Origin: Bacillus sp. ISL-34 | GTDB taxonomy: Bacteria; Bacillota; Bacilli; Bacillales; DSM-1321 | Length of the DNA stretch: 64,000 nucleotides | Assembly (NCBI RefSeq): GCF_018613325.1 | Contig: NZ_JAGGQJ010000004.1 | Span: forward strand, 1-64,000 | Direction of reading: 5' to 3' | Shown: in pieces, positions 54,795 to 64,000 of the stretch | How positions within the stretch are numbered: the stretch's first letter is position 1 | How the letters are laid out: the number at the start of each line of letters is the position of its first letter | Program-made: the position numbers and the translations under genes | The notes under the pieces: model-generated | Seen by the model: only the letters and a program-made list of their open reading frames with translations | Told to the model about the DNA's origin: nothing | Database searches by the model: none

Positions 54795-55688
54795 TCAATG
54801 GTTACGGTTCGCTATTAAATCGGTTAGTTCATTCAACAAACCCGTTTGTAAGGTTGTTTTTCCTAAAGCGGCATGGGCAAGTTCTATATGATGTTCCAGC
54901 TTTTCCTTTGCCCCTTGAAGAGTAAGTAATGATGGATATGTGCTTTTATGATTCCCTACATCACTGCCAACCGGCTTGCCGATCAACTCGACTGACCCTT
55001 CAATATCCAGAATATCATCCCGAATTTGAAAAGCAAGCCCCAGGTGGTATGCAAAGTCACGTAAATGCAGTTGCTGTTCTTCATTCGCTCCGGCTAATAT
55101 AGCACCGGAAAGGATGCTTGCAGTCAATAACTTCCCTGTTTTATGTTCATGGATATACTCCAATTCCTGAAGGGTCAGCTGTTTATTTTCACCTTCCATA
55201 TCGGCAACTTGACCTCCAACCATTCCTTCAGCTCCGGCAGACTTCGCAATTTCACTTACAAGGTTCAGCTTCATTTCAGCCGTCACCTCGGAATCGGTCA
55301 TATCCGTCACCAATTGAAAGCTATATGTAAGAAGCGCATCACCTGCCAGTATTGCTACAGCTTCACCGAACACTTTATGGTTCGTCGGTTTTCCGCGGCG
55401 GAGATCATCATCATCCATCGCCGGAAGATCATCATGAATCAGAGAATATGTATGTATCATTTCAATGGCAGCCGCTGCAGGAATACCGATCCTCAAGCTT
55501 TTTCCAAATGCCTCCAGAACCGCAAAGACCAATAACGGGCGAATCCGTTTACCCCCTGCCTCCAGTGAATAGATCATGGCTTCTTTGACCACTGCCGGGG
55601 CTTTAAGTTTATTGACATATTCCACGATTTCCCGTTCTATAACCGCTTTATATTCTTTAGAAAACATTTCAAAGGATGCCGTACCCAT
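54795..55688 (-). CDS. ispA: Farnesyl diphosphate synthase IspA
   Basis: A 297-residue all-helical prenyl synthase making farnesyl diphosphate. First aspartate-rich motif DDLPAMDD (86-93), second FQIRDDILD; aromatic residues upstream of the first motif (HTYSLIHDD) limit chain length to C15. The start at 55688 has AGGAGG 9 nt upstream and is 1 nt past the xseB stop, so translation is coupled. It supplies substrate for undecaprenyl and other prenyl products. Confidence 0.94.
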   Translation of the reverse strand: MGTASFEMFSKEYKAVIEREIVEYVNKLKAPAVVKEAMIYSLEAGGKRIRPLLVFAVLEAFGKSLRIGIPAAAAIEMIHTYSLIHDDLPAMDDDDLRRGKPTNHKVFGEAVAILAGDALLTYSFQLVTDMTDSEVTAEMKLNLVSEIAKSAGAEGMVGGQVADMEGENKQLTLQELEYIHEHKTGKLLTASILSGAILAGANEEQQLHLRDFAYHLGLAFQIRDDILDIEGSVELIGKPVGSDVGNHKSTYPSLLTLQGAKEKLEHHIELAHAALGKTTLQTGLLNELTDLIANRNH

Positions 55689-55689
55689 G

Positions 55690-55923
55690 TCATTCTTCCT
55701 CCTGTACAGCGAAGTTTTCAAGTTCCCCATCTTCGCGTAAAATTTGAGTTAACTGATCTTCGACAGCCTTAAGCTTTGAATGGCAAAGCCTTGATAAATC
55801 CATTCCTTGTTTATATATGGAGATGGCTTCTTCCAAGGGCACATCGCCTTCTTCCAACTGTTCTACAATTTTTTCGAGATTCTCCATCGCTTCTTCAAAT
55901 GTAGCTTCCTGTTTTTTTGTCAT
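55690..55923 (-). CDS. xseB: Exodeoxyribonuclease VII small subunit
   Basis: A 77-residue helical subunit with the family signature [24 protein letters not shown] (in part) followed by [15 protein letters not shown]. Several copies wrap the XseA coiled coil in exonuclease VII, which degrades single-stranded DNA. The start overlaps the xseA stop by 4 bp (ATGA). Confidence 0.94.
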   Translation of the reverse strand: MTKKQEATFEEAMENLEKIVEQLEEGDVPLEEAISIYKQGMDLSRLCHSKLKAVEDQLTQILREDGELENFAVQEEE

Positions 55924-57272
55924 GGTTCGATCCGCTCCTTTATTTCTTTAATTTCACATTCAAGGGTTCCATCTTTTATCGAAACCGCTATCTTATCCCC
56001 TTTGGATACTTGCTGTGTACTTTTCACTAATGTCTCATCCTCAGCAAAAACCAATCCATAGCCCCGTTCCATGATTTTTAGTGGACTGAGGGCAGATAAG
56101 GTGGCTGTAATATGGACGAATTGCTGTGATTTTTGCCGATAGATGGCTTCCATGGCCCGCCGTAAAACCTTTGCATGCTGCTGCAATTCATCTTTCGCAT
56201 TTTTCACCGCTTGTTCAGGATGCTGCTTTTTCAGAATATCGTTGAGCTGATTCAGCTCATCTCTCTTTTTCATGAAATATCGCGTGCCGGTCCTCCCTAG
56301 CCTGTCCATCGCCTTGTCCAGCTGTTCCAGCTTCTGTTCATACATTTTATGCGGATAACGGAAAGCATAGGACCTCTCCATCCTCGTCAAACGGGTTCGT
56401 TCAAAATTCACCGTTTCTTGAATGGAGCGGGTCAATCGATTCTTGCGGTTCATCAGGCGTTCGAGTATTTCATTCAAGTGAGGAACCGCTAACTCCGCTG
56501 CACCAGTAGGTGTAGGAGCACGCATATCGGCGACAAAATCAGCAATTGTAAAATCGGTTTCGTGACCGACAGCAGAAATTACCGGTATATCGGAATCATA
56601 AATCGATTCAGCCACTATCTCCTCATTAAAGGCCCATAGCTCCTCGATCGACCCGCCGCCCCTTCCAACAATGAGAACATCGCTTTCCGCCCTTGCGTTA
56701 GCCATTGAAATTGCCTTGGCAATCGATTTAGCGGCATTATTCCCTTGTACAAGTGCTGGATAAACAATGATCCTGGCGATTGGATATCTCCGCTTGATGG
56801 TTGTCAGGATATCTCTTAATGCAGCTCCGGTCGGGGATGTTATGACTCCTACAGACTTAGGGTACTGCGGGATCGGCTTCTTATGTTCGGCCAAAAACAA
56901 ACCTGCCGCCTCCAGCTTTTTCTTCAGCTGTTCATAAGCAAGATACAAATCCCCCACACCATCAGGGGCCATGCTTTTCACATAAAGCTGATACTGTCCC
57001 CCCGCTTCATATAATGATATATCGCCCTTAACAAGTACCTTCATACCATTTTCCGGCAGGAATTTCATCCCTTTATTATTGGCGGCAAACATAACCGAGA
57101 GGAGTCGGGCCTTCTCATCCTTTAAAGTAAAATACATATGCCCGCTTGTATGTTGTTTAAAATTCGAAATTTCACCTTTTATGTATGCATTTTGCAAATG
57201 AGGGTCGGCATCGAACTTCCTTTTGATGTACTTCGTTAAAGCCGACACACTCAAATATTGTTGGTTGCTCAT
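55920..57272 (-). CDS. xseA: Exodeoxyribonuclease VII large subunit
   Basis: A 450-residue catalytic subunit: N-terminal OB fold ([18 protein letters not shown]), catalytic core with [30 protein letters not shown] and [22 protein letters not shown] (in part), and a long coiled coil at about 270-380. It cuts single-stranded DNA from both ends. The first gene of xseA-xseB-ispA. Confidence 0.95.
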   Translation of the reverse strand: MSNQQYLSVSALTKYIKRKFDADPHLQNAYIKGEISNFKQHTSGHMYFTLKDEKARLLSVMFAANNKGMKFLPENGMKVLVKGDISLYEAGGQYQLYVKSMAPDGVGDLYLAYEQLKKKLEAAGLFLAEHKKPIPQYPKSVGVITSPTGAALRDILTTIKRRYPIARIIVYPALVQGNNAAKSIAKAISMANARAESDVLIVGRGGGSIEELWAFNEEIVAESIYDSDIPVISAVGHETDFTIADFVADMRAPTPTGAAELAVPHLNEILERLMNRKNRLTRSIQETVNFERTRLTRMERSYAFRYPHKMYEQKLEQLDKAMDRLGRTGTRYFMKKRDELNQLNDILKKQHPEQAVKNAKDELQQHAKVLRRAMEAIYRQKSQQFVHITATLSALSPLKIMERGYGLVFAEDETLVKSTQQVSKGDKIAVSIKDGTLECEIKEIKERIEP

Positions 57273-57332
57273 ATAATGTCTCCTTCCGATGGAAATCGGA
57301 TATAAAGAAAACTCACCTATAGATCCATGAAT

Positions 57333-57380
57333 GGAAAAAAAGCGGTCTCCCGTTATTATAAAACAAGAGGTCCGCTTCTT
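57333..57380 (-). terminator. Terminator of folD
   Basis: An interrupted stem (57341-57348 with 57368-57376) followed by a run of T on the - strand separates folD from xseA. Confidence 0.65.
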
Positions 57381-57401
57381 TAAAATAATTTAACGTTTTT
57401 T

Positions 57402-58277
57402 TCAGCTTTTTAATGCTTGCTTGTCCCGTTCAAGTGCTTTTTGAGCAGATTTGACCGTATTCTTCATAAGCATCGTAATCGTCATGGGACCAACGCCTTT
57501 AGGAACAGGTGTAATGTATGAAGCCTTATTTTTCACTTCATCAAACGCCACATCACCGCAAAGCTTCCCTTCATCATTCCTGTTCATTCCGACGTCAATG
57601 ACGACTGCGCCTTCTTTAATATGGTCACTCGTGATCGTGTCCCTCTTTCCGACAGCTGCCACAACGACATCGGCTTGCTTGGTATAATATGCAAGATCCT
57701 TTGTCCGTGAATGGCAGTAAGTAACGGTTGAATTTGCATTTAAAAACAATTGTCCGGCTGGTTTTCCGACGATATTGCTTCTCCCTACGATGACAACATG
57801 CTTACCTTCAAGGTCATAGTCGATATACTCAAGCATCACCATTACGCCGTATGGAGTACAAGGTAAAAATGCATCCTGTCCCGTCATCATCCGTCCAATA
57901 TTAATCGGGTGGAATCCATCTACATCCTTTTCAGGGGAAATCGCTTCAATGATCGCTTTTTCCTGGATATGTCCAGGCAATGGCAGCTGCACCAATATAC
58001 CATGAATGCTGTCATCCTGGTTTAATTCAGCAATGCTTTGAATTAATTCCTCCTGAGAGAGTTCCGCAGGCTTTTTAATTAATACGGAATGCATGCCCAA
58101 GTCTTCACAGGCCTTTTGCTTATTGCGCACATAGGTTTGTGATGCTTGATTGTCACCCACCAGGATTACTGCCAAACCCGGAACGATATTTTTTTCACGT
58201 AACTGTTGAACTTCCTTACTGATTTCCTGCCTAACTGACTCTGCAATTTCTTTACCATTAATGATTTGAGCTGACAT
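57402..58277 (-). CDS. folD: FolD methylenetetrahydrofolate dehydrogenase/cyclohydrolase
   Basis: A 291-residue bifunctional enzyme that converts 5,10-methylene-THF to 10-formyl-THF with NADP+. The catalytic lysine is in YVRNKQKACEDLG; HGILVQLPLPGHI, PCTPYGVM and VVIVGRSNIVGKP (NADP site) are all present. Usual family length; standard place between nusB and xseA. Confidence 0.96.
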   Translation of the reverse strand: MSAQIINGKEIAESVRQEISKEVQQLREKNIVPGLAVILVGDNQASQTYVRNKQKACEDLGMHSVLIKKPAELSQEELIQSIAELNQDDSIHGILVQLPLPGHIQEKAIIEAISPEKDVDGFHPINIGRMMTGQDAFLPCTPYGVMVMLEYIDYDLEGKHVVIVGRSNIVGKPAGQLFLNANSTVTYCHSRTKDLAYYTKQADVVVAAVGKRDTITSDHIKEGAVVIDVGMNRNDEGKLCGDVAFDEVKNKASYITPVPKGVGPMTITMLMKNTVKSAQKALERDKQALKS

Positions 58278-58347
58278 GTGTTTATTCCTCCCAAGTTAAT
58301 TTTGCTAAAGAAATTGCTGAGAGAATCCTTGTTCAAGGGCTGCAGCT

Positions 58348-58740
58348 TTAGCTGCCGCTTTTCACCTTCACTTTGGATAAAACGGCATTTACAAAGCTGC
58401 TCGATTGATCATCACCGAATTTCTTAGCAATTTCAATAGCTTCATTCATTGCAACACTTACAGGAACACCTTCACTGTGAACCATTTCATAAACCGCGAT
58501 CCGCAGTAAATTCCGATCAATGTTCGCCAGTCTTTCCAACGTCCAATTCTCTAAATTGTCCCTGATCATTCCATCAATTTGTTCACGATTTTCCGTTATC
58601 CCCATTACTAATTTCTTGAAGTATTCATCAGTAGGAGCACCATCCAGTACGCTTTCCATTGCTTCTTCTGCATTCGAATTGGCAATATCGATTTGATATA
58701 GTGCTTGAAGGGATTTTTCACGGGCTTCTCTTCTTTTCAT
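58348..58740 (-). CDS. nusB: Transcription antitermination factor NusB
   Basis: A 130-residue helical protein that, with NusE (S10), binds boxA RNA of rRNA operons. Basic N-terminus MKRREAREKSLQALYQID and C-terminal NEAIEIAKKFGDDQSSSFVNAVL are typical. AAAGGAG lies upstream of the start. Located between yqhY and folD as in B. subtilis. Confidence 0.95.
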   Translation of the reverse strand: MKRREAREKSLQALYQIDIANSNAEEAMESVLDGAPTDEYFKKLVMGITENREQIDGMIRDNLENWTLERLANIDRNLLRIAVYEMVHSEGVPVSVAMNEAIEIAKKFGDDQSSSFVNAVLSKVKVKSGS

Positions 58741-59131
58741 AATCTTACTCCTTTAACATCTACTATTATATATGAAAATGCTAGAACAAACGAACATTAA
58801 ATAACATTTTTTCAAAAATATTAAGATTTTCGCTATATTATTTAAAAAACAAGCTGAATCTCACTAAAATTAAGGCCAAAAGACTCAATATCTTGATTCA
58901 GGATAACAATTCAAGATTATTTTCCAGTTAAACGGCCAACACAGTCCCATACTTTTTGAAAGTGTCAAAAAGCTCATGCCTAGCTTTCATGCTCATATTT
59001 CACCTTTTACACTCTAACAGAAATCACCCTTGAATTAAAGGGAAACTTCCAGACACCGCCTTATTATGTTCATTTAAATTTAATATTATAAGCAGGCTTA
59101 AAAAGCGGGGTATCGTGGAGTTAACATTCAA
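58741..59131. other. Intergenic region upstream of nusB
   Basis: AT-rich, no convincing gene. A TATAAT on the - strand about 25-30 bp before nusB could be its -10, but no good -35 is present. The - strand open frame at 59024-59239 overlaps the yqhY end and terminator and has no ribosome site. Confidence 0.5.
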
Positions 59132-59165
59132 AAAAACAAAAACCCGGCTTTTTGCCGGGTTTTTG
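59130..59165 (-). terminator. Terminator of accBC-yqhY
   Basis: A 9-bp GC-rich stem (59140-59148 with 59154-59162) with T-runs on both sides, just past yqhY. Confidence 0.85.
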
Positions 59166-59189
59166 CAGGTGTGAATCGAATGAAGCCAC

Positions 59190-59603
59190 TTACACTTCTT
59201 GTTCGTAATCCGCTTCTTGTTTAGCGTTTTCAAACGCAATGCCCACTACATGAATGTTCACTTCTCCAGCGTCGATAGCGGTCATATTCAACAAAGCTTC
59301 ACGAATGTTATCTTGCACTTCCTGAGCAACTTTCGGAATTGAAACACCAAACTTCATGACACAATAAAGTTCGACTTTGATGGATTCTCCCGTTAAGTCC
59401 ACTTTAACACCTTTACCGTGGTTCTTTTTACCGAGCTTTTCAACAACACCCGTAGCGAAATTCCCGCGCATATGTGCAACACCTTCAACTTCCGATGCAG
59501 CGATACCCGCAATCACCTCTATTACCTCAGGTGCAATCTCCACTTTGCCCAGCCCAGTATTATAATCATTCATTTCGAGTAATTGGCCTTCCATTTCACT
59601 CAT
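59190..59603 (-). CDS. yqhY: Asp23/Gls24 family protein YqhY
   Basis: A 137-residue alkaline-shock (Asp23/Gls24) family protein. GKVEIAPEVIEVIAGIAASEVEGVA-type opening (residues 19-43) and the NIREAL/VNIHVVGI end are typical. In B. subtilis YqhY is linked to control of acetyl-CoA carboxylase activity, and the gene is clustered with accBC here too. AGGAGGTG precedes the start. It is 28 nt after accC. Confidence 0.88.
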   Translation of the reverse strand: MSEMEGQLLEMNDYNTGLGKVEIAPEVIEVIAGIAASEVEGVAHMRGNFATGVVEKLGKKNHGKGVKVDLTGESIKVELYCVMKFGVSIPKVAQEVQDNIREALLNMTAIDAGEVNIHVVGIAFENAKQEADYEQEV

Positions 59604-59631
59604 TCAAAAGCACCTCCTGTCTTCCTTTACA

Positions 59632-60984
59632 TTATGAGTTCATTACATCATATATTTCAAGGAATTTGGTATTAAATTCCCCGGAAACAAATTGTTCATG
59701 CTGAAGTAACTTAATATGGAAAGGAATTGTGGTACTGATCCCTTCAATGACAAACTCACCTAAGGCGCGTTTCATCTTCTCGATCGCCTCTTCTCTAGTC
59801 GGTGCATGGACAATCAATTTAGCGATCATGGAATCGTAATACGGCGGTATCGAGTACCCAGGGTATGCCGCGGAATCCACACGAACTCCGTAGCCGCCTG
59901 GCGGTAAATACATTTGAATCTTACCTGCGGAAGGCATGAAATTCTTTTCTGGATTTTCCGCATTGATCCGGCATTCGATAGACCATCCGTCATAAGTGAC
60001 ATCCTCTTGCGAAAGAGATAGTTTGTTACCTGAAGCAACTTTGATCTGTTCTTTAATCAAATCCACGCCCGTTACCATTTCTGTAACTGGGTGTTCAACC
60101 TGGATACGTGTATTCATTTCCATAAAGTAGTATTTTCTATTCACATAGTCATAAATAAATTCTACTGTTCCGGCACCTGAATAGTTAACGGCAAGTGCAG
60201 CCGTTACTGCAGCTTGCCCCATCTCCGCACGTGTTTCACCATCCAATGCTGGTGACGGGGTTTCTTCAACAAGTTTTTGCAAACGGCGCTGGACCGTACA
60301 ATCACGCTCACCTAAATGGATGGCGTTGCCATGATTATCTGCCATGACCTGTATTTCAACGTGACGGAAGTCCTCGATGAACTTTTCAATATACACGCCT
60401 GGATTCCCAAATGCCGTAGCGGCTTCCTGTTGCGTGATGTTAATGCCTTTAATGAGATCTTCTTCCGTCCTTGCGACCCGAATACCTTTACCGCCCCCGC
60501 CGGCAGTAGCTTTGATGATGACTGGATAGCCCATTTCATTAGCTAGGGCTACTCCCTCATCCGTATCTTTAATTATGCCTTTAGAACCCGGAACGATCGG
60601 TACACCAGCTTTGCGCATGGTTTCCCTTGCTACGTCCTTTGTTCCCATTTTATTGATCGCTTCAGGGCTAGGACCGATGAAAATGATATTGCATTCACGG
60701 CATAGTTCAGCAAAGTCGGCATTTTCAGCAAGGAATCCATATCCAGGGTGAATCGCATCGGATCCCGTTTTCTTTGCTGTGCTGATAATGTTCGTTGTAT
60801 TTAAATAACTGTCTTTTGATAATTTAGGACCGATGCAATATGCTTCATCCGCAATTTGAACATGTAATGCTTCTTTATCTGCTTCTGAATAGACCGCAAC
60901 GGTCTCGATTCCTAATTCCTTGCATGCCCGGATGATTCGGACAGCAATTTCCCCACGATTGGCAATTAATACCTTTTTAATCAT
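59632..60984 (-). CDS. accC: Biotin carboxylase AccC
   Basis: A 450-residue ATP-grasp enzyme that carboxylates biotin on AccB, the first half of malonyl-CoA synthesis. [20 protein letters not shown], the ATP loop [29 protein letters not shown] and the catalytic RDCTVQRR are present. It is directly after accB (14 nt). It could also serve the propionyl-CoA carboxylase beta subunit encoded at 22.5 kb. Confidence 0.96.
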   Translation of the reverse strand: MIKKVLIANRGEIAVRIIRACKELGIETVAVYSEADKEALHVQIADEAYCIGPKLSKDSYLNTTNIISTAKKTGSDAIHPGYGFLAENADFAELCRECNIIFIGPSPEAINKMGTKDVARETMRKAGVPIVPGSKGIIKDTDEGVALANEMGYPVIIKATAGGGGKGIRVARTEEDLIKGINITQQEAATAFGNPGVYIEKFIEDFRHVEIQVMADNHGNAIHLGERDCTVQRRLQKLVEETPSPALDGETRAEMGQAAVTAALAVNYSGAGTVEFIYDYVNRKYYFMEMNTRIQVEHPVTEMVTGVDLIKEQIKVASGNKLSLSQEDVTYDGWSIECRINAENPEKNFMPSAGKIQMYLPPGGYGVRVDSAAYPGYSIPPYYDSMIAKLIVHAPTREEAIEKMKRALGEFVIEGISTTIPFHIKLLQHEQFVSGEFNTKFLEIYDVMNS

Positions 60985-60998
60985 TTAGAAACAGCTCC

Positions 60999-61490
60999 TC
61001 ATTCCGGCTTTACTAAAAATAATGGTTGACCATATTCTACAAGCTGACCTTCTTTTACAAGGACTTCAACAATTTCACCGCTTACTTCGGCTTCGATTTC
61101 ATTGAAAAGCTTCATGGCTTCCACGATGCAGACGATGGAATCCCCAGTTACTTTATCGCCTGCTTTTACGTATGCAGGTGAATCCGGTGCAGGAGATTGG
61201 TAGAATGTCCCGACCATCGGAGAAGTGATTTTATGTAAATTTTCAGTGACGGCTGCAGCCGGTTTTGCAGGTTCAACAGCTTTCGGCACTTCAGGGGCAG
61301 GGGCCGCTGCGGGCTTGACCTCTACAGCTGCATTGGTTTGAACAACTTCTGGAGCAGCCGCTGGGTGTACTACTGTACCCGTTTCAGTTTTTTTCAATTT
61401 AATTTTCGTTCCTTCATTTTCAAAAACGAATTCACTGATATTTGATTGATCGACTAGCTTAATAATTTCACGAATTTCTTGCACTTTCAT
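60999..61490 (-). CDS. accB: Biotin carboxyl carrier protein AccB
   Basis: A 163-residue BCCP. N-terminal docking helix ([20 protein letters not shown]), a flexible Ala/Pro/Val-rich linker (about 40-82) and a C-terminal biotinyl domain with EAMKL (Lys127 biotinylated). It is the first gene of accB-accC-yqhY. Confidence 0.96.
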   Translation of the reverse strand: MKVQEIREIIKLVDQSNISEFVFENEGTKIKLKKTETGTVVHPAAAPEVVQTNAAVEVKPAAAPAPEVPKAVEPAKPAAAVTENLHKITSPMVGTFYQSPAPDSPAYVKAGDKVTGDSIVCIVEAMKLFNEIEAEVSGEIVEVLVKEGQLVEYGQPLFLVKPE

Positions 61491-62021
61491 TTTTGTGGCA
61501 CCCCTTGTCTAATTTAATATGAGTTTGTGAGGCAATAATATTTTATGTAACCTTACCCTTAGCTTATCCTACTTTGTCCAATACTGCACAAAGTCAGCCG
61601 CTTTCTTTATGCGAATGCGAATAAACTGAATACAAACCTCATCTGTATTATAACAGATATTTCACTTTCTCAAAATATTGTTTCCCTTAGAGAAATGAAA
61701 AGTTTATGACCAGCTTCTAACATCATACAATATTAGCTTATACAAATTCAATAATAGATTAGTTGTAACTTGTTATCCATACTTTTATATTACACCTATA
61801 TTATAATATTGTGAATATTTTTCCACTGGGGCACCTTACCGCTTCTCTTGAATTTTGCATTTTACTCGTAGAAAATCAGCAATAATATTCATTATAATTA
61901 CTTTTCTAGAATATTACGGAGGATCATTATCACCTTTTCTATTGGAGTTCCTAATATCAATTGACATAAAAAAACTTTTCCTCTAAAGTTTCCCGGTTTA
62001 AGATAGTCAAAAAAATCATAA
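61491..62021. other. Intergenic region between spoIIIAH and accB
   Basis: About 530 bp of AT-rich DNA without a credible gene. It should hold the accB promoter and leader. Several TATAAT-like words occur on the - strand, but none has a convincing -35, and I recognise no riboswitch. Confidence 0.5.
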
Positions 62022-62056
62022 TAAAAAGCCTCCTTTTTTTATTAAGGAGGACTTTC
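62020..62056 (-). terminator. Terminator of the spoIIIA operon
   Basis: A 7-bp stem (62029-62035 with 62044-62050) followed by CTTTTTATT on the - strand lies about 50 nt past spoIIIAH. Confidence 0.8.
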
Positions 62057-62105
62057 AAATTTTTAGGATATTGAACTGTTCTGTATCAGCGTTCTGTATG
62101 TGTGA

Positions 62106-62699
62106 TTACTTTTCGGGTTGGAAATCGACCACTACATTTTGCGCATCGCTCACTTCTTTCCTTACGAGGCGGATAATGTTATTGGCCTCTGTTTTCGTTT
62201 GTTTATCGGCCTTGACACTCACCTTTACATCCGTTCCGTCCACCCGGACCAGTGCGGCATTGTAATCCATGGCAACAATTAAGTTTTCAATGATATTTTC
62301 TTTTACTTTCGTTTCACTTAATTGTTCGATTTTTGCATAAGCCTCGTCTCTTTCTTCAGCTGATAATTCTGTGTTGCCCATCTTTGCAGTCAATTCTTCA
62401 TTCAGCTTCGCCCGTTCATCTTCAATCTGCATCCTTAACGATTCGAACTCATCTCCAGATGCAATGGTTACAGAGGAACCTTCTGTATTTTTGGACGTTT
62501 CTTTTTCACTTTGAGTTTCCCCTTTTGTATCCGCTTTGTTCTCTGTTTTACTTTCTGTTTTATTTTCTTCCTGTTCCATTTGCTCTGTTGCCGTCATATC
62601 GGCCGCATTTTCTTCAGGAGCGGTTAAATAATAGACTGAAAGCACAACGACCAGACTTAGCATAGTCAATAACCAAACGGTTTGTTTTTTTAATAACAT
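62106..62699 (-). CDS. spoIIIAH: Stage III sporulation protein SpoIIIAH
   Basis: A 197-residue mother-cell membrane protein. One N-terminal helix (8-27) is followed by a low-complexity Glu/Lys/Thr-rich linker (30-75) and a C-terminal ring-building (YscJ/FliF-like) domain. SpoIIIAH binds forespore SpoIIQ through the intermembrane space and forms part of the feeding-tube channel needed for σG activity. Last gene of spoIIIAA-AH. Confidence 0.93.
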   Translation of the reverse strand: MLLKKQTVWLLTMLSLVVVLSVYYLTAPEENAADMTATEQMEQEENKTESKTENKADTKGETQSEKETSKNTEGSSVTIASGDEFESLRMQIEDERAKLNEELTAKMGNTELSAEERDEAYAKIEQLSETKVKENIIENLIVAMDYNAALVRVDGTDVKVSVKADKQTKTEANNIIRLVRKEVSDAQNVVVDFQPEK

Positions 62700-62713
62700 G
62701 TAGATTTTCCCCC

Positions 62714-63385
62714 TTATTTTTTAGGCATGACAGAAACCCTGTGGCTCGGTACATCAAGTGAGCGTGTGACAGCCTCGATGATCCACTTCTTTATTTGAAT
62801 GTTTTCGGCCCCTTTTGCGACTACCAGGACTCCTCGTACACTAGGTTTTTTCGTTTCTGAAATGATCGGCCCTTCTTTCTCACCGCTCTTGACCAAAACG
62901 AGCTGTTCATCAACCGATGTGTCTTCGACCGTCCTTTTGCCGCCTTCCTGGTCGGTTTCTTCAGTGACTTGTTTTTGGGTGACCTTGTTTCTTTCATAGA
63001 CTTTCTTCTCGGATGCATCGACGTAGATTACGACTTTTACATCCTGGACGCCTGCGATGGATTCAAGCGCTTCCTTCATTTCATTCTGTAGATATATTTC
63101 ATAGTCTTTTGTAGTCTTGAATTCTGATTTCTTCTGGCCGAATGTTTCAACATCCTCTTCTTCATCCTGCTGTTTATCATTATTGAATACAGTCGTCACT
63201 TCAGATGTTTGTCCCGTCTGGTTGGTGGTTAACAAATTCCCGGCCATCATGATTCCCGATCCCAAAAGGACAACTATTAAAGCATAGACATACAGGGAAG
63301 GTTTTTTTTCCTTAGGCTCTTTTTGGTCAGGGTCTTTATTTAATAGTTTTTGCAGCCAGGATAATGGACCTTTGTCTTTGTTCAA
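62714..63385 (-). CDS. spoIIIAG: Stage III sporulation protein SpoIIIAG
   Basis: A 223-residue ring-forming protein of the spoIIIA channel. One membrane helix (about 31-49) follows a charged cytoplasmic N-terminus; the ring-building motif domain lies C-terminally (ALESIAGVQDVKVVIYVD; GVLVVAKGAENIQIKKWI) with a beta-insertion between. The start is a TTG at 63385 after AAGGAAGTGA. It is 14 nt upstream of spoIIIAH. Confidence 0.93.
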   Translation of the reverse strand: MNKDKGPLSWLQKLLNKDPDQKEPKEKKPSLYVYALIVVLLGSGIMMAGNLLTTNQTGQTSEVTTVFNNDKQQDEEEDVETFGQKKSEFKTTKDYEIYLQNEMKEALESIAGVQDVKVVIYVDASEKKVYERNKVTQKQVTEETDQEGGKRTVEDTSVDEQLVLVKSGEKEGPIISETKKPSVRGVLVVAKGAENIQIKKWIIEAVTRSLDVPSHRVSVMPKK

Positions 63386-63392
63386 TACTCAG

Positions 63393-64000
63393 TCACTTCC
63401 TTTCCCCGGCGATTTCAATGATCTCTTCATCAACAGACCAACTTGTTGCCAGAAACCTTTTGACAGCATCCAGATTGGCATCATTTGAAGTGGATGAGCT
63501 ATCTGCATTGATATCAACCTTCGCTACTGCCTCTATCTCCGAGTTTTCTTTCCCTTCTGCCTTTTCCAATGAGATGGTTATGTTCTGCAGATCATCAACA
63601 CCCGGTTCTTCCTCATTCTTGACCCCTACATCAATTGAACTAATCTTCATGTTATAATCCACCATCAGCTCCTCTTCCACTTCTGCCTGTAAGTCAACAG
63701 CCATTTGTTTTAAAATATATGCACCCTGGGTAGCTTGTATTTCTTTTTTCTTCATTTCTGTCAAATTTCCTAAATCTTTTTTTTTCTGATCCTCAAATTC
63801 ACTAGTAGCCGCAGTGAGAATATCTTCGAAATCCTTATTGAATAATCCCAATATAGGAGTGATGATGATCGCAATCAGTAAAAGCCCGATAACCATTTTG
63901 GCATACTTCTGTAAAGCTGAATTCGGAAGAAGCATATCGATCACAGTAGCCAGCAATACAAATATGATGATGTTGGATACCCAGCCAGCTAAAAAACTCA
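63393..64000 (-). CDS. spoIIIAF: Stage III sporulation protein SpoIIIAF (5' end cut)
   Basis: A 202-residue membrane protein, complete in the window except for the first base of its ATG, which lies just beyond 64000. Extending the frame upstream of the internal TTG adds SFLAGWVSNIIIFVLL, matching the B. subtilis N-terminus MSFLTEW. Two helices occupy about residues 5-55 (ATVIDMLLP between them), then a soluble domain. SpoIIIAF is a component of the spoIIIA channel complex. It is 7 nt upstream of spoIIIAG. Confidence 0.92.
   Translation of the reverse strand, partial: SFLAGWVSNIIIFVLLATVIDMLLPNSALQKYAKMVIGLLLIAIIITPILGLFNKDFEDILTAATSEFEDQKKKDLGNLTEMKKKEIQATQGAYILKQMAVDLQAEVEEELMVDYNMKISSIDVGVKNEEEPGVDDLQNITISLEKAEGKENSEIEAVAKVDINADSSSTSNDANLDAVKRFLATSWSVDEEIIEIAGERK

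Noticed and set aside
1..64000. Search for CRISPR arrays, tRNA/rRNA genes, transposases, prophage, restriction or toxin-antitoxin genes
   Set aside because: No direct-repeat arrays with spacers, tRNA-like cloverleafs or mobile-element proteins were seen; the region is syntenic core genome.

Overview
The window is chromosomal core sequence from an aerobic, endospore-forming Bacillaceae. The gene content and order follow the Bacillus subtilis yqk-yqj-yqi-yqh region, running down to spo0A, spoIVB, recN, ahrC, dxs, ispA, xseBA, folD, nusB, accBC and spoIIIAFGH. Genes that B. subtilis does not carry here (methylmalonyl-CoA mutase mutAB-meaB, racA beside proI, a TrpXYZ-type ABC transporter, a squalene/phytoene-synthase-family protein) point to a relative such as the Peribacillus/Bacillus simplex or B. 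megaterium groups. That placement is inference. I saw no prophage, intact IS element, CRISPR array, rRNA or tRNA.

Layout. 0-8 kb: OhrR, YqkK, YqkD, YqkB, an SOS-controlled YolD-like/UvrX polymerase pair, a secreted NlpC/P60 enzyme, a DUF3221 lipoprotein, YqjQ and YqjP. 8-15.5 kb: T-box-controlled proI, a VOC protein, racA with a near-perfect σH promoter, an ABC uptake system, a squalene/phytoene-synthase-family protein, rnz. 15.6-22 kb: oxidative pentose phosphate genes zwf and gndA facing each other across two very small genes, dinB, a YqzJ-like small protein with a possible CTG start, peptidase YqjE. 22-29 kb: acyl-CoA carboxylase plus methylmalonyl-CoA epimerase, the 31-residue Prli42, an L,D-transpeptidase, YqjA, and an arginine-type ABC transporter with ArgR-box-like operators. 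29-44 kb: BrxB, meaB-mutB-mutA, the branched-chain keto-acid dehydrogenase operon and its σ54 activator BkdR. 44-47 kb: YqzF, a glycerophosphodiesterase, a decayed FapA-family pseudogene. 46.7-64 kb: sporulation and housekeeping genes in conserved order.

The clearest functional theme is branched-chain amino acid catabolism spread over 22-44 kb. Bcd deaminates Leu/Ile/Val, the BKD complex makes acyl-CoAs, and the carboxylase, epimerase and mutase with its MeaB chaperone could carry propionyl-CoA to succinyl-CoA. The bkd cluster has lost (or never had) the ptb and buk genes of B. subtilis. A σ54 promoter upstream of bcd fits BkdR control. The second theme is sporulation: σH sites at racA and spo0A, then spoIVB and the end of the spoIIIA operon.

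I did not find a convincing unknown multi-gene system. The best leads are smaller: a substituted second aspartate motif in the squalene-synthase homologue, a dispersed structured repeat in two diverged copies, a tetranucleotide repeat at the 3' end of a tiny membrane-protein gene, a probable CTG start codon, twin palindromes upstream of the σ54 promoter, and a frameshifted fapA gene.
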